Origin: Actinomyces oris
GTDB taxonomy: Bacteria; Actinomycetota; Actinomycetes; Actinomycetales; Actinomycetaceae
Direction: 5' to 3'
Assembly: GCF_001929375.1 (NCBI RefSeq)
Contig: NZ_MSGO01000007.1
Location: 1 to 46,819, forward strand
Length of the DNA stretch: 46,819 nucleotides
Part shown: piece by piece, positions 1 to 9,922 of the stretch
Position numbering within the stretch: the first letter of the stretch is position 1
How the letters are laid out: every line of letters begins with the position of its first letter
The notes under the pieces: model-generated
Told to the model about the DNA's origin: nothing
Database searches by the model: none
What the model saw: the letters and a program-made list of their open reading frames with translations, nothing else
Program-made: the position numbers and the translations under genes

Positions 1-87
1 GGGCAGAAACGCACGCGCACAGACGATGAGCCCTGCCCCGGAACGCCGGAGGCGGCTGCGGGCTCGGGGCGGACAGCGGATGAGTGA
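1..87 (+). CDS. Possible C-terminal end of an upstream gene (partial)
   Basis: Frame 1 is open from the window edge to TGA at 85-87 and uses mostly G/C at third codon positions. It would give the last 28 residues of a protein, ending in an Ala/Gly/Thr/Asp-rich tail with no recognisable motif. The hairpin at 148-179 lies about 60 nt further on and could terminate it. The stretch is too short to exclude chance, and no function can be proposed. Confidence 0.25.
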   Translation, partial: GQKRTRTDDEPCPGTPEAAAGSGRTADE

Positions 88-147
88 TCACTGAGTTCAG
101 GCATGATAGGTCCAGGATAGTCCCCTCAGGCGCCGCTCAGGGAACAG

Positions 148-179
148 GGTGGGTAACCCCCTGAAGGGGGTTCCCCACC
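148..179. terminator. Stem-loop, likely terminator of the upstream gene
   Basis: Positions 148-161 pair with 166-179 around a TGAA tetraloop, giving 14 pairs with one internal T/C mismatch. No T-run follows, which is common for hairpin terminators in high-G+C actinobacteria. It sits 170 nt upstream of the lipoprotein gene, so a leader hairpin for that gene is an alternative. I see nothing else in 88-349 beyond the ribosome binding site of the next gene. Confidence 0.5.
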
Positions 180-349
180 ATTCCGAGAGATGGGGATCTC
201 ACCCCATCGCACTGCGCATACAGACGAATTAACGTGCCACCCATGAGAACATGATGTCGCCGCCAGGAAGTCCTCGCGGCTTCCACCAGAGGTGCTGACA
301 TCCCCAGCCTGTTCGGGAAGACCCCGACTCATCGTTCCTTGGAGGCCTC

Positions 350-1198
350 ATGTCCCCGTCCCTGCATCCCTTGGCGCGTTCCGCCAACCACCGCCGATCG
401 GCTCTCAGACTCCCTCTTGTCGCTGGGCTCAGCCTCGCTCTGGCCGTCCCGGCTCTCGCTGCGTGCCAGGACGAGTCCGGCCCCGCGCACCCCAGCGCCT
501 CCAGCAGTGCGTCATCATCCGCTGAAAAGTCGGGCAAGAGCACGGAGCCGTCGGGAAAGCCCTCCAAGGGAGGTAAGAACAGTAACGTCGAGTACGTTCC
601 TTCGTGGGAGTTCCCGCAGTCCCACTCCGGTTGGAAGGTAACCGTCTACGACACCGACGGCAAGAACAGAATGGAAAAGTCGAACGGATGCGTGTTCTCC
701 GCGACGCAGAACCTGTACGAATCAAGCGGGGAAGGCGATCGCGCCGAGTCGGACTATCAGGCAGAAGCCTTTATCACCGCCTATCAGAAGCCGGACTTCA
801 CGAACGTCTCCTTCGAACCCACCAAGGACGATTCCACCCTGGTCAAGGACACCGATGGTCACGGCATCGAGACCAGACGGCTGGATTTCACATACACCGG
901 TACGGAAGACCACAAGGACTACAAGGTCACCAGGGTCATCCGTGTATTCAGCACGGTGGGCACACCCGTTATGCTCCAGGCGGCGTACGCCTGCCCTGTT
1001 GACGCCTACTCCTCCAGCGAGATGGAGACGCTGTTCAAGGCCACGCCGATCAGTAACCCCGGCCCAGCCGACATGGATGAGGCCGGGCCCGACAACGGAT
1101 CTGGCAAGGACTCCAAGAGTAACAACAAGGAGAAGAGCGATTCAGGCGACAAGAAGAGCGACGAGAAGGGCTCGGGAAGCTCTCCCAAGGACACCTGA
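350..1198 (+). CDS. Putative secreted lipoprotein, unknown function
   Basis: A 282-residue protein with a basic N-terminus, a hydrophobic stretch (about residues 20-37) and a lipobox ending LAAC with Cys39, so export and lipid anchoring are likely. A Ser/Lys/Gly-rich linker (about 40-80) is followed by a folded-looking region with two cysteines (about 112 and 220), and the tail from about 235 is again low-complexity Ser/Lys/Asp/Gly. The start is supported by GGAGG five bases before ATG. I do not recognise the central domain. The gene stands alone and converges on the hydrolase gene at 1343, with a strong hairpin between them. An extracytoplasmic role is inferred only from the signal peptide. 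Confidence 0.85.
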   Translation: MSPSLHPLARSANHRRSALRLPLVAGLSLALAVPALAACQDESGPAHPSASSSASSSAEKSGKSTEPSGKPSKGGKNSNVEYVPSWEFPQSHSGWKVTVYDTDGKNRMEKSNGCVFSATQNLYESSGEGDRAESDYQAEAFITAYQKPDFTNVSFEPTKDDSTLVKDTDGHGIETRRLDFTYTGTEDHKDYKVTRVIRVFSTVGTPVMLQAAYACPVDAYSSSEMETLFKATPISNPGPADMDEAGPDNGSGKDSKSNNKEKSDSGDKKSDEKGSGSSPKDT

Positions 1199-1252
1199 TC
1201 GGGCCCGCGGCTCCCCTTGAGCCGATGAGCAACACCGGTACTCACCGGGTAT

Positions 1253-1290
1253 GGGTGGGGTTCTCGGGGCATGCCACGAGAACCCCACCC
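1253..1290. terminator. Bidirectional terminator between convergent genes
   Basis: A perfect 14-bp stem (1253-1266 with 1277-1290) encloses a 10-nt loop. It lies between the stop of the lipoprotein gene (1198) and the stop of the minus-strand hydrolase gene (1343), so it can serve both. No long T-run is present on either side. Confidence 0.8.
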
Positions 1291-1342
1291 GTCGTCGTCT
1301 TCGGGGCGAGGACTCCAGCTCCTCGGCACCAGTCACATTGCC

Positions 1343-2167
1343 TCAGCGACGGACCACCGGGTTGGAGAAGAAGCCGATGCCCTCGACCTCGACCTCGACG
1401 CGCTGACCGGCGCGGATCTCGCCGACTCCCGCCGGCGTTCCAGTGAGAATGACGTCGCCGGGCAGGAGGGTAAAGATCGTCGATACGTAGGAGGCCAGCT
1501 CGGGAATCGTGCGGATCATGTCCGTGGTCCGTCCCTCCTGGACGAGGCGGCCGTCGACCCGGGCGCGCACCATCGCGTCGCTGGGTGAGAAGAGCGGCTC
1601 GCGGCCGGGCTCGGGAACCTCGATCCACGGCCCCAGAGGGCAGGAGGTGTCGAAGGCCTTGGCCCGCACCCACTGCGGCTCGGCGCGCTGGCGGTCTCGG
1701 GCCGAGACGTCGTTGGCGACCGTGTAGCCCAGGATGACGTCGTCGGCGTGGTCCACGGGAACGTCCTTGGCGAGGGTCTTGATGACGACGGCGAGCTCGG
1801 CCTCGTAGTGAACCTCCCCGCTCCAGGAGGGCAGGACGATGGGAGCATCCGGTCCGATGACGGAGGTGTTGGGCTTGAGGAAGACCACCGGGTCGCGCGG
1901 CGGCTCGCTCTCCCCCATCTCAGCGATGTGGCCCGCATAGTTCTTCCCGATCCCCACGACCTTGGAGCGCGGGATGACCGGTGACAGGAGCCGGACCTCA
2001 CGCAGCTCGACGACCTCCCCGGTGGCCTCGGGCAGCGAGTAGAGGGGGTCCCCTTTGAGGACCAGGAGGTGCCCCTCGGACTCACCCGAGGCGGTCTGCT
2101 CCTCAGGCAGGCCCTGGACGATGCCGTAGCGGGGCTCGTCACCGATGGAGAAGCGCGCGATCTTCAT
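1343..2167 (-). CDS. Fumarylacetoacetate hydrolase (FAH) family protein
   Basis: A 274-residue member of the FAH/HpaG superfamily. These Mg2+ or Mn2+ enzymes hydrolyse or decarboxylate acylpyruvate-type substrates such as fumarylpyruvate or oxaloacetate. The family metal-binding pattern is visible: HYEAELAVVI (Glu122, Glu124) and GYTVANDVSARD (Asp153), plus GKNYAGH near residue 74 and the C-terminal TGTPAGVG. The start is the ATG giving MKIARF; the upstream extension is non-coding in character. It begins 25 bp after the stop of an AGCS symporter and is probably cotranscribed with it. The substrate cannot be told from sequence, and the link to amino-acid uptake is only contextual. Confidence 0.9.
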   Translation of the reverse strand: MKIARFSIGDEPRYGIVQGLPEEQTASGESEGHLLVLKGDPLYSLPEATGEVVELREVRLLSPVIPRSKVVGIGKNYAGHIAEMGESEPPRDPVVFLKPNTSVIGPDAPIVLPSWSGEVHYEAELAVVIKTLAKDVPVDHADDVILGYTVANDVSARDRQRAEPQWVRAKAFDTSCPLGPWIEVPEPGREPLFSPSDAMVRARVDGRLVQEGRTTDMIRTIPELASYVSTIFTLLPGDVILTGTPAGVGEIRAGQRVEVEVEGIGFFSNPVVRR

Positions 2168-2192
2168 GGGCCTCAGCCTAGCGCTGTCGGGC

Positions 2193-3797
2193 TCAGCTGC
2201 CCGAGGCCTCCTCGAGCGCGGCGCGACGCTCCGTGATGGCGGCGTGGGCAGCGCCGTCGACGGCCCAGATGTCTCCGGGGAGCGTGCCGGGCAGGTAGGG
2301 GTTGTCGGTGGCGATGAAACGGATCTCGTCCTTCTCACCGGCCTCGACGGCGCGGCGCTGGGCCTCCCAGTCGCGCAGGGCTCCGAAGGCCCAGCCTCCC
2401 AGGGCGAGGATGGAGACCATGTTGATGACAGTCATCGCCCCCATGACGAGGTCGGAGAGGCTCCACACGAAGGTGAGGGTGGACAGGGAGCCGACGGCGG
2501 TGGCCACGATGATCATGGCTCGCAGGGCGTAGTGCTTGTGCTGCTTGCCCTGGAGGTAGTCCATGTTGACCTGCGCGTAGGTGTAGTTGCCCAGGAGCGA
2601 GGAGTAGGCGAAGACGAAGATGATGACGGCCATGAGGTACTGCGCCCAGTCACCGAGGACGTTGGTGACCGATGCCGAGGTCAGGGTATTGGCGGCCTTC
2701 TCAGCCGCGTTGGCGGCCTCTTCGGAAACATTGGGGCCTGCCGGAGTGTATTCCCCGGAGAGCAGGACGATGAGGGCGGTGACCGTGCAGACCACGATTG
2801 TGTCGACGAAGACGCCCAGGGACTGCACGAATCCTTGCTGCGCGGGGTGGGGGACGGTGGCGGTGGCCGCAATATTGGGGACCGATCCCTCACCGGCCTC
2901 GTTGGAGAACAGGCCTCGGCGGGTGCCGTTGAGAAGTGCGGCGGTGAATCCCCCGGTAGTCCCCGCGAAGGCCTGGTTGGCCCCGAAGGCGCCCTCAAAG
3001 ATGGAGAGGATCGCACCCGGGATCGCACTGATGTTCAGCACCAGGATGGTCACGGCGATGAGGGCGTAGACCACCGTCATGATCGGCACGAGCCACTCCG
3101 AGACGGCAGCCACCGACTTGATGCCCTTGAAGATGATCGGCGTGGTGATGACGACCAGAGCAACGGCGGTCATCCACGGCTCGACGTGGAAGGTGCTCTC
3201 CATCGTGGCGGCGATCGTGTTGGCCTGGGTGGCCTCGTAGGCGAAGCCGAAGACGAAGGTGATGACGACGGCGAAGACGCGGGCAGCGGGCTTGGACCCC
3301 AGGCCGCGCTGGATGTAGTAGGCGGGGCCGCCACGGAAGGTGCCGTCGGGGTGGGTCACCTTGTAGAGCTGGGCGAGGGTGGCCTCGATGAATCCGGTGG
3401 CCATGCCCACCAGCGCCACGATCCACATCCAGAACACGGCGCCGGGGCCGCCCATGGTGATGGCGATGGCCACACCCACGATGTTGCCGGTGCCCACGCG
3501 GGAGGCCAGCCCGACGGCGAAGGCCTGGAAGGAGGAGATCCCGCCCTCCTTGCTGTCACGGGAGGAGGTGATGGCCCGCACCATGTAGGGGAAGAGCCGC
3601 AGCTGCACGAATCCGGTCCGCACAGTGAAGTACATGCCGCCCATCACGAGCAGCCAGGCGAGCAGGTAGAGGAACAGGTAGCCGGCGGCATCGTCGAGGA
3701 TCTTCGCTCCATCGTCGAAGAAGCGCTCCAAGGAGGCGGTCCAGCTGTTGTCTGCGCTGGATGCCGCACTGTTCAGGGAAGCCAGAACCGGTTGCAC
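2193..3797 (-). CDS. Sodium:alanine/glycine symporter (AGCS family), copy 1
   Basis: A 534-residue AGCS-family (TC 2.A.25) membrane protein that imports alanine or glycine with Na+. It has about eleven hydrophobic segments and the family signatures GGISSFQAFAVGLASRVGTGN, TFRGGPAYY and RRGLFSNEAGEGS. The C-terminus carries the conserved cytoplasmic motif NPYLPGTLPGDIW. The start is GTG at 3797, preceded by GGAGG with 7-nt spacing; frames further upstream are AT-poor but not protein-like. It is last of four tandem paralogues and is separated from copy 2 by about 240 bp with a hairpin, so it may have its own promoter. Substrate preference cannot be assigned. Confidence 0.93.
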   Translation of the reverse strand: MQPVLASLNSAASSADNSWTASLERFFDDGAKILDDAAGYLFLYLLAWLLVMGGMYFTVRTGFVQLRLFPYMVRAITSSRDSKEGGISSFQAFAVGLASRVGTGNIVGVAIAITMGGPGAVFWMWIVALVGMATGFIEATLAQLYKVTHPDGTFRGGPAYYIQRGLGSKPAARVFAVVITFVFGFAYEATQANTIAATMESTFHVEPWMTAVALVVITTPIIFKGIKSVAAVSEWLVPIMTVVYALIAVTILVLNISAIPGAILSIFEGAFGANQAFAGTTGGFTAALLNGTRRGLFSNEAGEGSVPNIAATATVPHPAQQGFVQSLGVFVDTIVVCTVTALIVLLSGEYTPAGPNVSEEAANAAEKAANTLTSASVTNVLGDWAQYLMAVIIFVFAYSSLLGNYTYAQVNMDYLQGKQHKHYALRAMIIVATAVGSLSTLTFVWSLSDLVMGAMTVINMVSILALGGWAFGALRDWEAQRRAVEAGEKDEIRFIATDNPYLPGTLPGDIWAVDGAAHAAITERRAALEEASGS

Positions 3798-3901
3798 GTG
3801 AGAACCTCCGTAGGGGTGGGACGACGGCGCGGGCGAGGTGGGCGATAGGCGCGCGAACAGCACGGACATGATCCAGACCGAAACACACGCCCGTCCCATA
3901 T

Positions 3902-3925
3902 CCGTCCCTCCTTCGGGAGGGGCGG
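3902..3925. terminator. Hairpin between AGCS copies 1 and 2
   Basis: A 10-bp stem with one G-T pair (3902-3911 with 3916-3925) closes on a TTCG tetraloop. It lies in the longest gap of the symporter cluster, downstream of copy 2 and about 105 nt before copy 1. It could end the upstream transcript or act as an attenuator. There is no T-run. Confidence 0.5.
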
Positions 3926-3943
3926 GCACCGTATTCGCGAAGG

Positions 3944-5509
3944 CTACGGATACAGTGTTTCGATTCGGTGACAGCCCTGTGGCATTGCTGCCGCACGTGC
4001 ACGAGGCGGAGTGGGGAGCCGATCGTGGGAGCGCTGTTCTACCGGTCGCTCGAACCCTCCCACGCACCTTCGGACAGGGGTGCCGGAAGGTAATCGGAGT
4101 CCCCGCGGAAGACCGGCTGGCCGTCCTCCGAGGTCGACGAGCCCCGCCTCCCAGTCCCTCAGCGCGCCGACCACCCATCGACTCAGGAGCACCAGCGCCA
4201 CGAGGTTGATGATGGCACCGAGCCCCAGGAGCACGTCCGCCAGAGTCCACACGGTGGTCAGCTGCTGCACGCTGCCCACGCCGGCGCAGACGACGGCGCT
4301 GATCTGGAGCGCGCGCGAGACCTCGGGACGGTCGGTGAGGTAGTCGAGGCAGACCTGGGCGTAGGAGAAGGCCCCGATGATGGTGGTGTAGGCCAGGACG
4401 ACGACGAGCAGCGCCATGGGCCAGCGGCTCCACTCCCCCACGAGGTGGGCGATGGCGTCCTGGGTCAGGGTTCCCGCACTCTCCTTGGCGCTCACCCCGG
4501 GCTGGAGGATGTTCGCACCGGCGACCAGGATCGCCAGCGCCGTCGCCGTGCAGACGAACAGGGTGTCCACCACGACCCCGAAGGCCTGGATGAATCCCTG
4601 CTGCACGGGGTGGCTCACGGTGGCCGATCCCGCGGCGCAGGCGGCCCCTCCCAGTCCCGCCTCATTGGAGAACAGGCCGCGGCGCACCCCGTTGAGCAGC
4701 GCGGCGGTCACCCCGCCGGCCAGGCCGCCCAGCCCCTGGCGCAGGCCGACGGCCCCCTCGATGATGGAGCTCAGCGCCTCCACCGTCTGGGCGGGGTGGG
4801 TCACGAGGATGGCCAGCACCAGCACGAGGTAGGCCAGCGCCATGAACGGGGCCAGGTACTCCGCCACCCGGGCCATGGCGCGCAGGCCCCCCAGGAGGAC
4901 CGGTGCGGTCAGGGCCACGACGAGGGCGGCACCCAGGCTCGGCGAGAGCCCCCCGGCCCCCTGGAGGGATGCGGTGATGGCGTTGGCCTGCACCATGGGC
5001 ATGACCAGGCCGTTGGCGATGAGGAAGACGACGGCGAACACCCCGCCCAGGATCGGCAGCCTCAGTCCTCGCGAGATGTAGTAGGCGGGGCCGCCGCGGA
5101 AGGTGCCGTCAGGGCGACGCACCTTGAACAGCTGGGCGAGCGTGGCCTCGCTGAAGGCGGTGGCGGTTCCCAGGATCGCCACGAGCCACATCCACAGCAC
5201 GGCTCCGGGCCCGCCCATGATGAGTGCCAGCGCGACCCCGACGATATTGCCGGTCCCCACCCGGCAGGCCAGCCCGACGGCGAAGGCCTGGAAGGAGGTG
5301 ATGCCGCCGTGGCTGCCGTCGCGTGAGCCGACCACCGAGGCGGCGATCGCGTCGGCGTGCCGCAGCTGGACGCCCCGGGTCCTGACGGTGAAGAAGATTC
5401 CCGCGCCGATGAGGAGCCACATGAGGCCCCAGGAGTAGAGCATGTCGGAGACGGAGGCCAGGACGGCGTCGACCTGCCCCATCCAGGAGATGCGCCCCAG
5501 AGGTGACAT
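3944..5509 (-). CDS. Sodium:alanine/glycine symporter (AGCS family), copy 2, frameshifted at C-terminus
   Basis: As read it encodes 521 residues of AGCS type, with GGITSFQAFAVGLACRVGTGN, TFRGGPAYY and RRGLFSNEAGLGG. All transmembrane segments up to ALRDWEAG are intact. The last roughly 50 residues are Arg/Pro-rich and unlike the other copies. Removing one G from the GGGG run at 4142-4145 opens a frame that continues with GQPVFRGDSDYLPAPLSEGAWE and stops at 4039. That is the expected family tail and gives a 489-residue protein. So the gene is a one-base frameshift of a normal copy, either real or a sequencing error. The start at 5509 lacks a clear ribosome binding site, lies 5 bp after the stop of copy 3, and is probably translationally coupled. 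Confidence 0.85.
   Translation of the reverse strand: MSPLGRISWMGQVDAVLASVSDMLYSWGLMWLLIGAGIFFTVRTRGVQLRHADAIAASVVGSRDGSHGGITSFQAFAVGLACRVGTGNIVGVALALIMGGPGAVLWMWLVAILGTATAFSEATLAQLFKVRRPDGTFRGGPAYYISRGLRLPILGGVFAVVFLIANGLVMPMVQANAITASLQGAGGLSPSLGAALVVALTAPVLLGGLRAMARVAEYLAPFMALAYLVLVLAILVTHPAQTVEALSSIIEGAVGLRQGLGGLAGGVTAALLNGVRRGLFSNEAGLGGAACAAGSATVSHPVQQGFIQAFGVVVDTLFVCTATALAILVAGANILQPGVSAKESAGTLTQDAIAHLVGEWSRWPMALLVVVLAYTTIIGAFSYAQVCLDYLTDRPEVSRALQISAVVCAGVGSVQQLTTVWTLADVLLGLGAIINLVALVLLSRWVVGALRDWEAGLVDLGGRPAGLPRGLRLPSGTPVRRCVGGFERPVEQRSHDRLPTPPRARAAAMPQGCHRIETLYP
4142..4145 (-). other. Frameshift site (homopolymer) in AGCS copy 2
   Basis: The run CCCC on the plus strand (GGGG in the gene) marks the point where the conserved symporter frame is lost. 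With three G instead of four, codons continue as Glu-Ala-Gly-Ser-Ser-Thr-Ser-Glu and reach the conserved DYLP motif and a TAG at 4039-4041. Paralogous copies have the same motif at the same distance from ALRDWE or ALRDFE. Confidence 0.8.
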
Positions 5510-5514
5510 GATGA

Positions 5515-6965
5515 TCAGCCCCGCTTCGCCACGTCGTCGGGCTCCCAGATGCCGGGGACCACGTCTCCGGGTAGGAGGGAGTTGCCGTGGCCCACGAAGG
5601 CGGGCTCGGTGATGCCCCGAGCGCGCTGGGACTCGAAGTCCCGCAGGGCTCCGATGACCCAGGGGGCCAAACGGACGATGACGACGAGGTTGAGCACGCC
5701 CAGGAGCCCCAGGGCGATGTCGGACAGGGCCCAGACGACGGGCAGGGTCAGGACGGTGCCGCCGAAGGCCGCGGCGGTCAGGACGATCCCGAAGATCTGC
5801 TCGGCCCGGCGCTCTCCGCCCAGGAAGTTGACGTTGACCTGCGCGTAGGAGTAGCAGCCCAGCACCGTGGAGAAGACCAGGACGAAGATGAGCACCACCA
5901 TGGGCCAGGTGGTCCAGGCACCCAGGTGCTCGGCAACGGCCTGCTGGGTGAGGATCGCTCCGACCAGGGAGCCGTCGCCGGGACGGTAGGCCTCAGTGGT
6001 CAGCAGGATGAGCAGGCCGGTGGCCGTGCACACGAGGATCGTGTCGACGAAGACGCCGAAGGACTGGATGAGGCCCTGTCGCACGGGGTGGGCGACGGTC
6101 GCCGTGCCGGCGGCATTGGGGACGGTTCCGAGCCCGGCCTCGTTGGAGAACAGCCCGCGGCGCACGCCGTTGAGCAGCGCCGCGAGGATTCCTCCGGCGG
6201 TGCCGAACAGGGCCTGGTTGAGGCCGAAGGCCCCTTCAAGGACGCTCCCCAAGACCTCGGGGAGCCTGCCGATGTTGAGGATGATGACCACCACGGCCAT
6301 GAGCACGTAGGCCAGCGCCATGATGGGGGCCAGCCACTCCGCGACGCGGGCCACGAGCCGGACCCCGCCCAGAACCACGGGAGCGGTCAGCAGGACGAGG
6401 AAGACCCCGACCATCCAGCCCGAGACGCTGGGGACGGTGGCGGTGATGACCTGGGCCAGCGAGTTCGTCTGCACCATCACCACCGTCACACCGACCGAGA
6501 CGATGCAGATGGCGGCGAAGATCTTGCCCCACAGGGCCGATCCCAGACCGTTCTTGATGTAGTAGGCCGGTCCCCCGCGGAAGGTGAAGTCCCGGCCGCG
6601 CTCCTTGAAGATCTGGGCGAGCGTGGACTCCACGAAGCTGGTGGCCATGCCGATGAGGGCGACGGCCCACATCCAGAACAGGGCCCCGGGACCGCCGGCC
6701 ACAATGGCCAGGGCGACTCCGGCGATGTTCCCGATGCCGACACGTGCGGCCAGTCCCACGGCGAAGGCCTGGAAGGAGGAGATACCGCCCTGCGCACCGG
6801 AGCGGGACCCGGACAGCGAGTTGACCATGGTGCCGAAGTGGCGCAGCTGAACCAGACGGCTACGTGCGGTCAGGTAGATGCCGGCCAGGATGAGCAGGGC
6901 GGTGAGAAGATAGGTGTAGAAGAAGTCGTCGACGGAGTTGAGCAGGTTCTCGATGCTGGTGAGGT

Positions 6966-6969
<4 letters not shown>
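5515..6969 (-). CDS. Sodium:alanine/glycine symporter (AGCS family), copy 3
   Basis: A 484-residue AGCS-family importer with the same hydrophobic pattern as its neighbours and the signatures GGISSFQAFAVGLAARVGIGN, TFRGGPAYY and RRGLFSNEAGLGT. The C-terminal motif reads GNSLLPGDVVPGIWE, slightly divergent from copies 1 and 4. AGGAG lies 8 nt before the ATG. The start overlaps the stop of copy 4 in an ATGA arrangement, so the two are translationally coupled. Binding-site differences from the other copies suggest different substrates, but which amino acids cannot be read from the sequence. Confidence 0.94.
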
Positions 6970-8510
<1,541 letters not shown>

Positions 8511-8581
8511 GGGAGATTCAGCCTTTCACGGTGTCGCGACAGGTGGGGACGGCCCGCATGCTCTCATGAATCGCCGCCCGG

Positions 8582-8587
8582 AACATA
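8582..8587 (-). promoter_or_regulatory. Candidate -10 box for the symporter operon
   Basis: TATGTT on the minus strand lies about 70 nt before the first symporter start and just after the stop of the upstream gene at 8634. I find no convincing -35 hexamer at 16-18 bp. No glycine-riboswitch-like sequence is visible in the leader. Confidence 0.25.
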
Positions 8588-8633
8588 GTGCGGTCGTTCC
8601 TCAGGACGCGGGCGCGGGCCGACGCCGCACGGA

Positions 8634-9803
8634 TCAGGACGTGGCCTCGGGCGGGTCGGCGGGCGCCCAGAGCTCCTGGTAGTCGAGCACCAGCTGGACG
8701 GGCCGGCCGTCCTCGTCCAGCCCCCAGTAGGCCTGGGCGACGCCGGGATGTCGGCCGGAGTAGGTCGAGGCGCCGATGGGCCCCGATCCCGGATCCATGA
8801 GGAAGGTCTGTTGCATCTGTCGCCATACTCGGGAGTACTGCCGGTGGGTCATACCGAAGTAGGCATCGGCGTCGGCGATGGTGCCGTTACCCGACCTGGT
8901 GTCCAGCTCAGGCCACGAACAGAAGTCCATGGAGCGCGCCGGCTTCGTTCCGACGATCGCGTGCTTCCACTGCACCGGTTCACGGTCCGCGAGGATGACG
9001 CGCAACGCGGCCACGCTCCGTTCCCCACCCAGTGTGGTGAGCAGGGCCTGAGCCCGCGCCATTCCGGGATCGATCCTGAGGGCACACAGGCACATCTTTC
9101 CGAAGGGGTCTCCGACCGCCAGGTAGCTGCCGTGCGGGAACTGACCGACCTCCTGAATCTCGACCGCTCCGACCTCAGCATTACGACGCGCCTGCTCAAT
9201 GGCCTTGGTGAGCAGAGGGGCGAAGACCTCCGGGGTGTCCCAGTCGCCGTCTCCCTCCTGCCACTCCATGCCCTCCTCGATGAACTCCTCACTGAGCGCC
9301 TCGCAGGCCCAGGAGGCGGAGAACACGGCCGCAGGGTCGGGCATGTCCTCCTTGTGCTGCGCCTCCATCGGCTCCGTCTTGTCGGCGGCGGCCTTCCATG
9401 CCTCGAGCACGTCCTTGTCCACCAGTGGGGAGCCCGGCTCCTCGTCGTAGTCGTCAATGGTGTCGATCCGCCAGTCGTCGCCGAGGCGAACCAGCATCAT
9501 CTCGATAATGGGGCACCCCATGGCGTGCCGGCTTCGAGCCAGCCGTGCCATAGCGCTCGTGCCGTAGACATCGATACGTTCAATCGTGACGGTCTGCGGA
9601 CTGAAGGCTGCTGGCTCAGAAAAACCGGCGATGTCACCCTTGAGCGATCTCTCCAGCTGATGAGTAGCTCGGAGTTCTGCCGTCTTCGCAAACCACGTGG
9701 GGAACGGATCTGCCTCTTTCCACTTGTCGAACAGCGGCTTGACCTCGGCGTGGGCGGCGGCGTAGTCGGCGAGGAAGGCCTCGATGCGGGCACGGGGGTC
9801 CAT
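8634..9803 (-). CDS. Unknown protein: NTF2-like N-terminus and DUF4241-like C-terminus
   Basis: A 389-residue cytosolic protein with no signal peptide or membrane segment. The first 130 residues resemble an NTF2-like fold (helix RIEAFLADYAAAH, later strands with MLVRLGDDWRIDTIDDYDEE). The C-terminal 190 residues, including GSYLAVGDPFGKM and YWGLDEDGRPVQLVLDYQELW, look like the DUF4241 family, which is often found near polymorphic-toxin immunity genes. Both assignments come from pattern memory and are tentative. Of two adjacent ATGs (9806 and 9803) I chose the second, because AGGAG then has normal spacing. No toxin gene is visible nearby and the function is unknown. Confidence 0.8.
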   Translation of the reverse strand: MDPRARIEAFLADYAAAHAEVKPLFDKWKEADPFPTWFAKTAELRATHQLERSLKGDIAGFSEPAAFSPQTVTIERIDVYGTSAMARLARSRHAMGCPIIEMMLVRLGDDWRIDTIDDYDEEPGSPLVDKDVLEAWKAAADKTEPMEAQHKEDMPDPAAVFSASWACEALSEEFIEEGMEWQEGDGDWDTPEVFAPLLTKAIEQARRNAEVGAVEIQEVGQFPHGSYLAVGDPFGKMCLCALRIDPGMARAQALLTTLGGERSVAALRVILADREPVQWKHAIVGTKPARSMDFCSWPELDTRSGNGTIADADAYFGMTHRQYSRVWRQMQQTFLMDPGSGPIGASTYSGRHPGVAQAYWGLDEDGRPVQLVLDYQELWAPADPPEATS

Positions 9804-9922
9804 CATTCTCCTACGGCAGACTGGACGGACGGTAAGTGCCCAGCATGCCACAGGCCGACCGCGTCCCCCTTCACAGCGAGCCCTTGACCGCCGTCCTGCC
9901 GAGCCGCCCCCGCCCGGCCCGA

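Noticed and set aside
2145-3848. 567-residue plus-strand frame over AGCS copy 1, and similar frames over copies 2-4
   Set aside because: Asp/Gly/His-rich shadows opposite conserved membrane proteins.
8511-8633. Glycine riboswitch upstream of the symporter array
   Set aside because: I looked for the conserved double-aptamer core and found no matching sequence.
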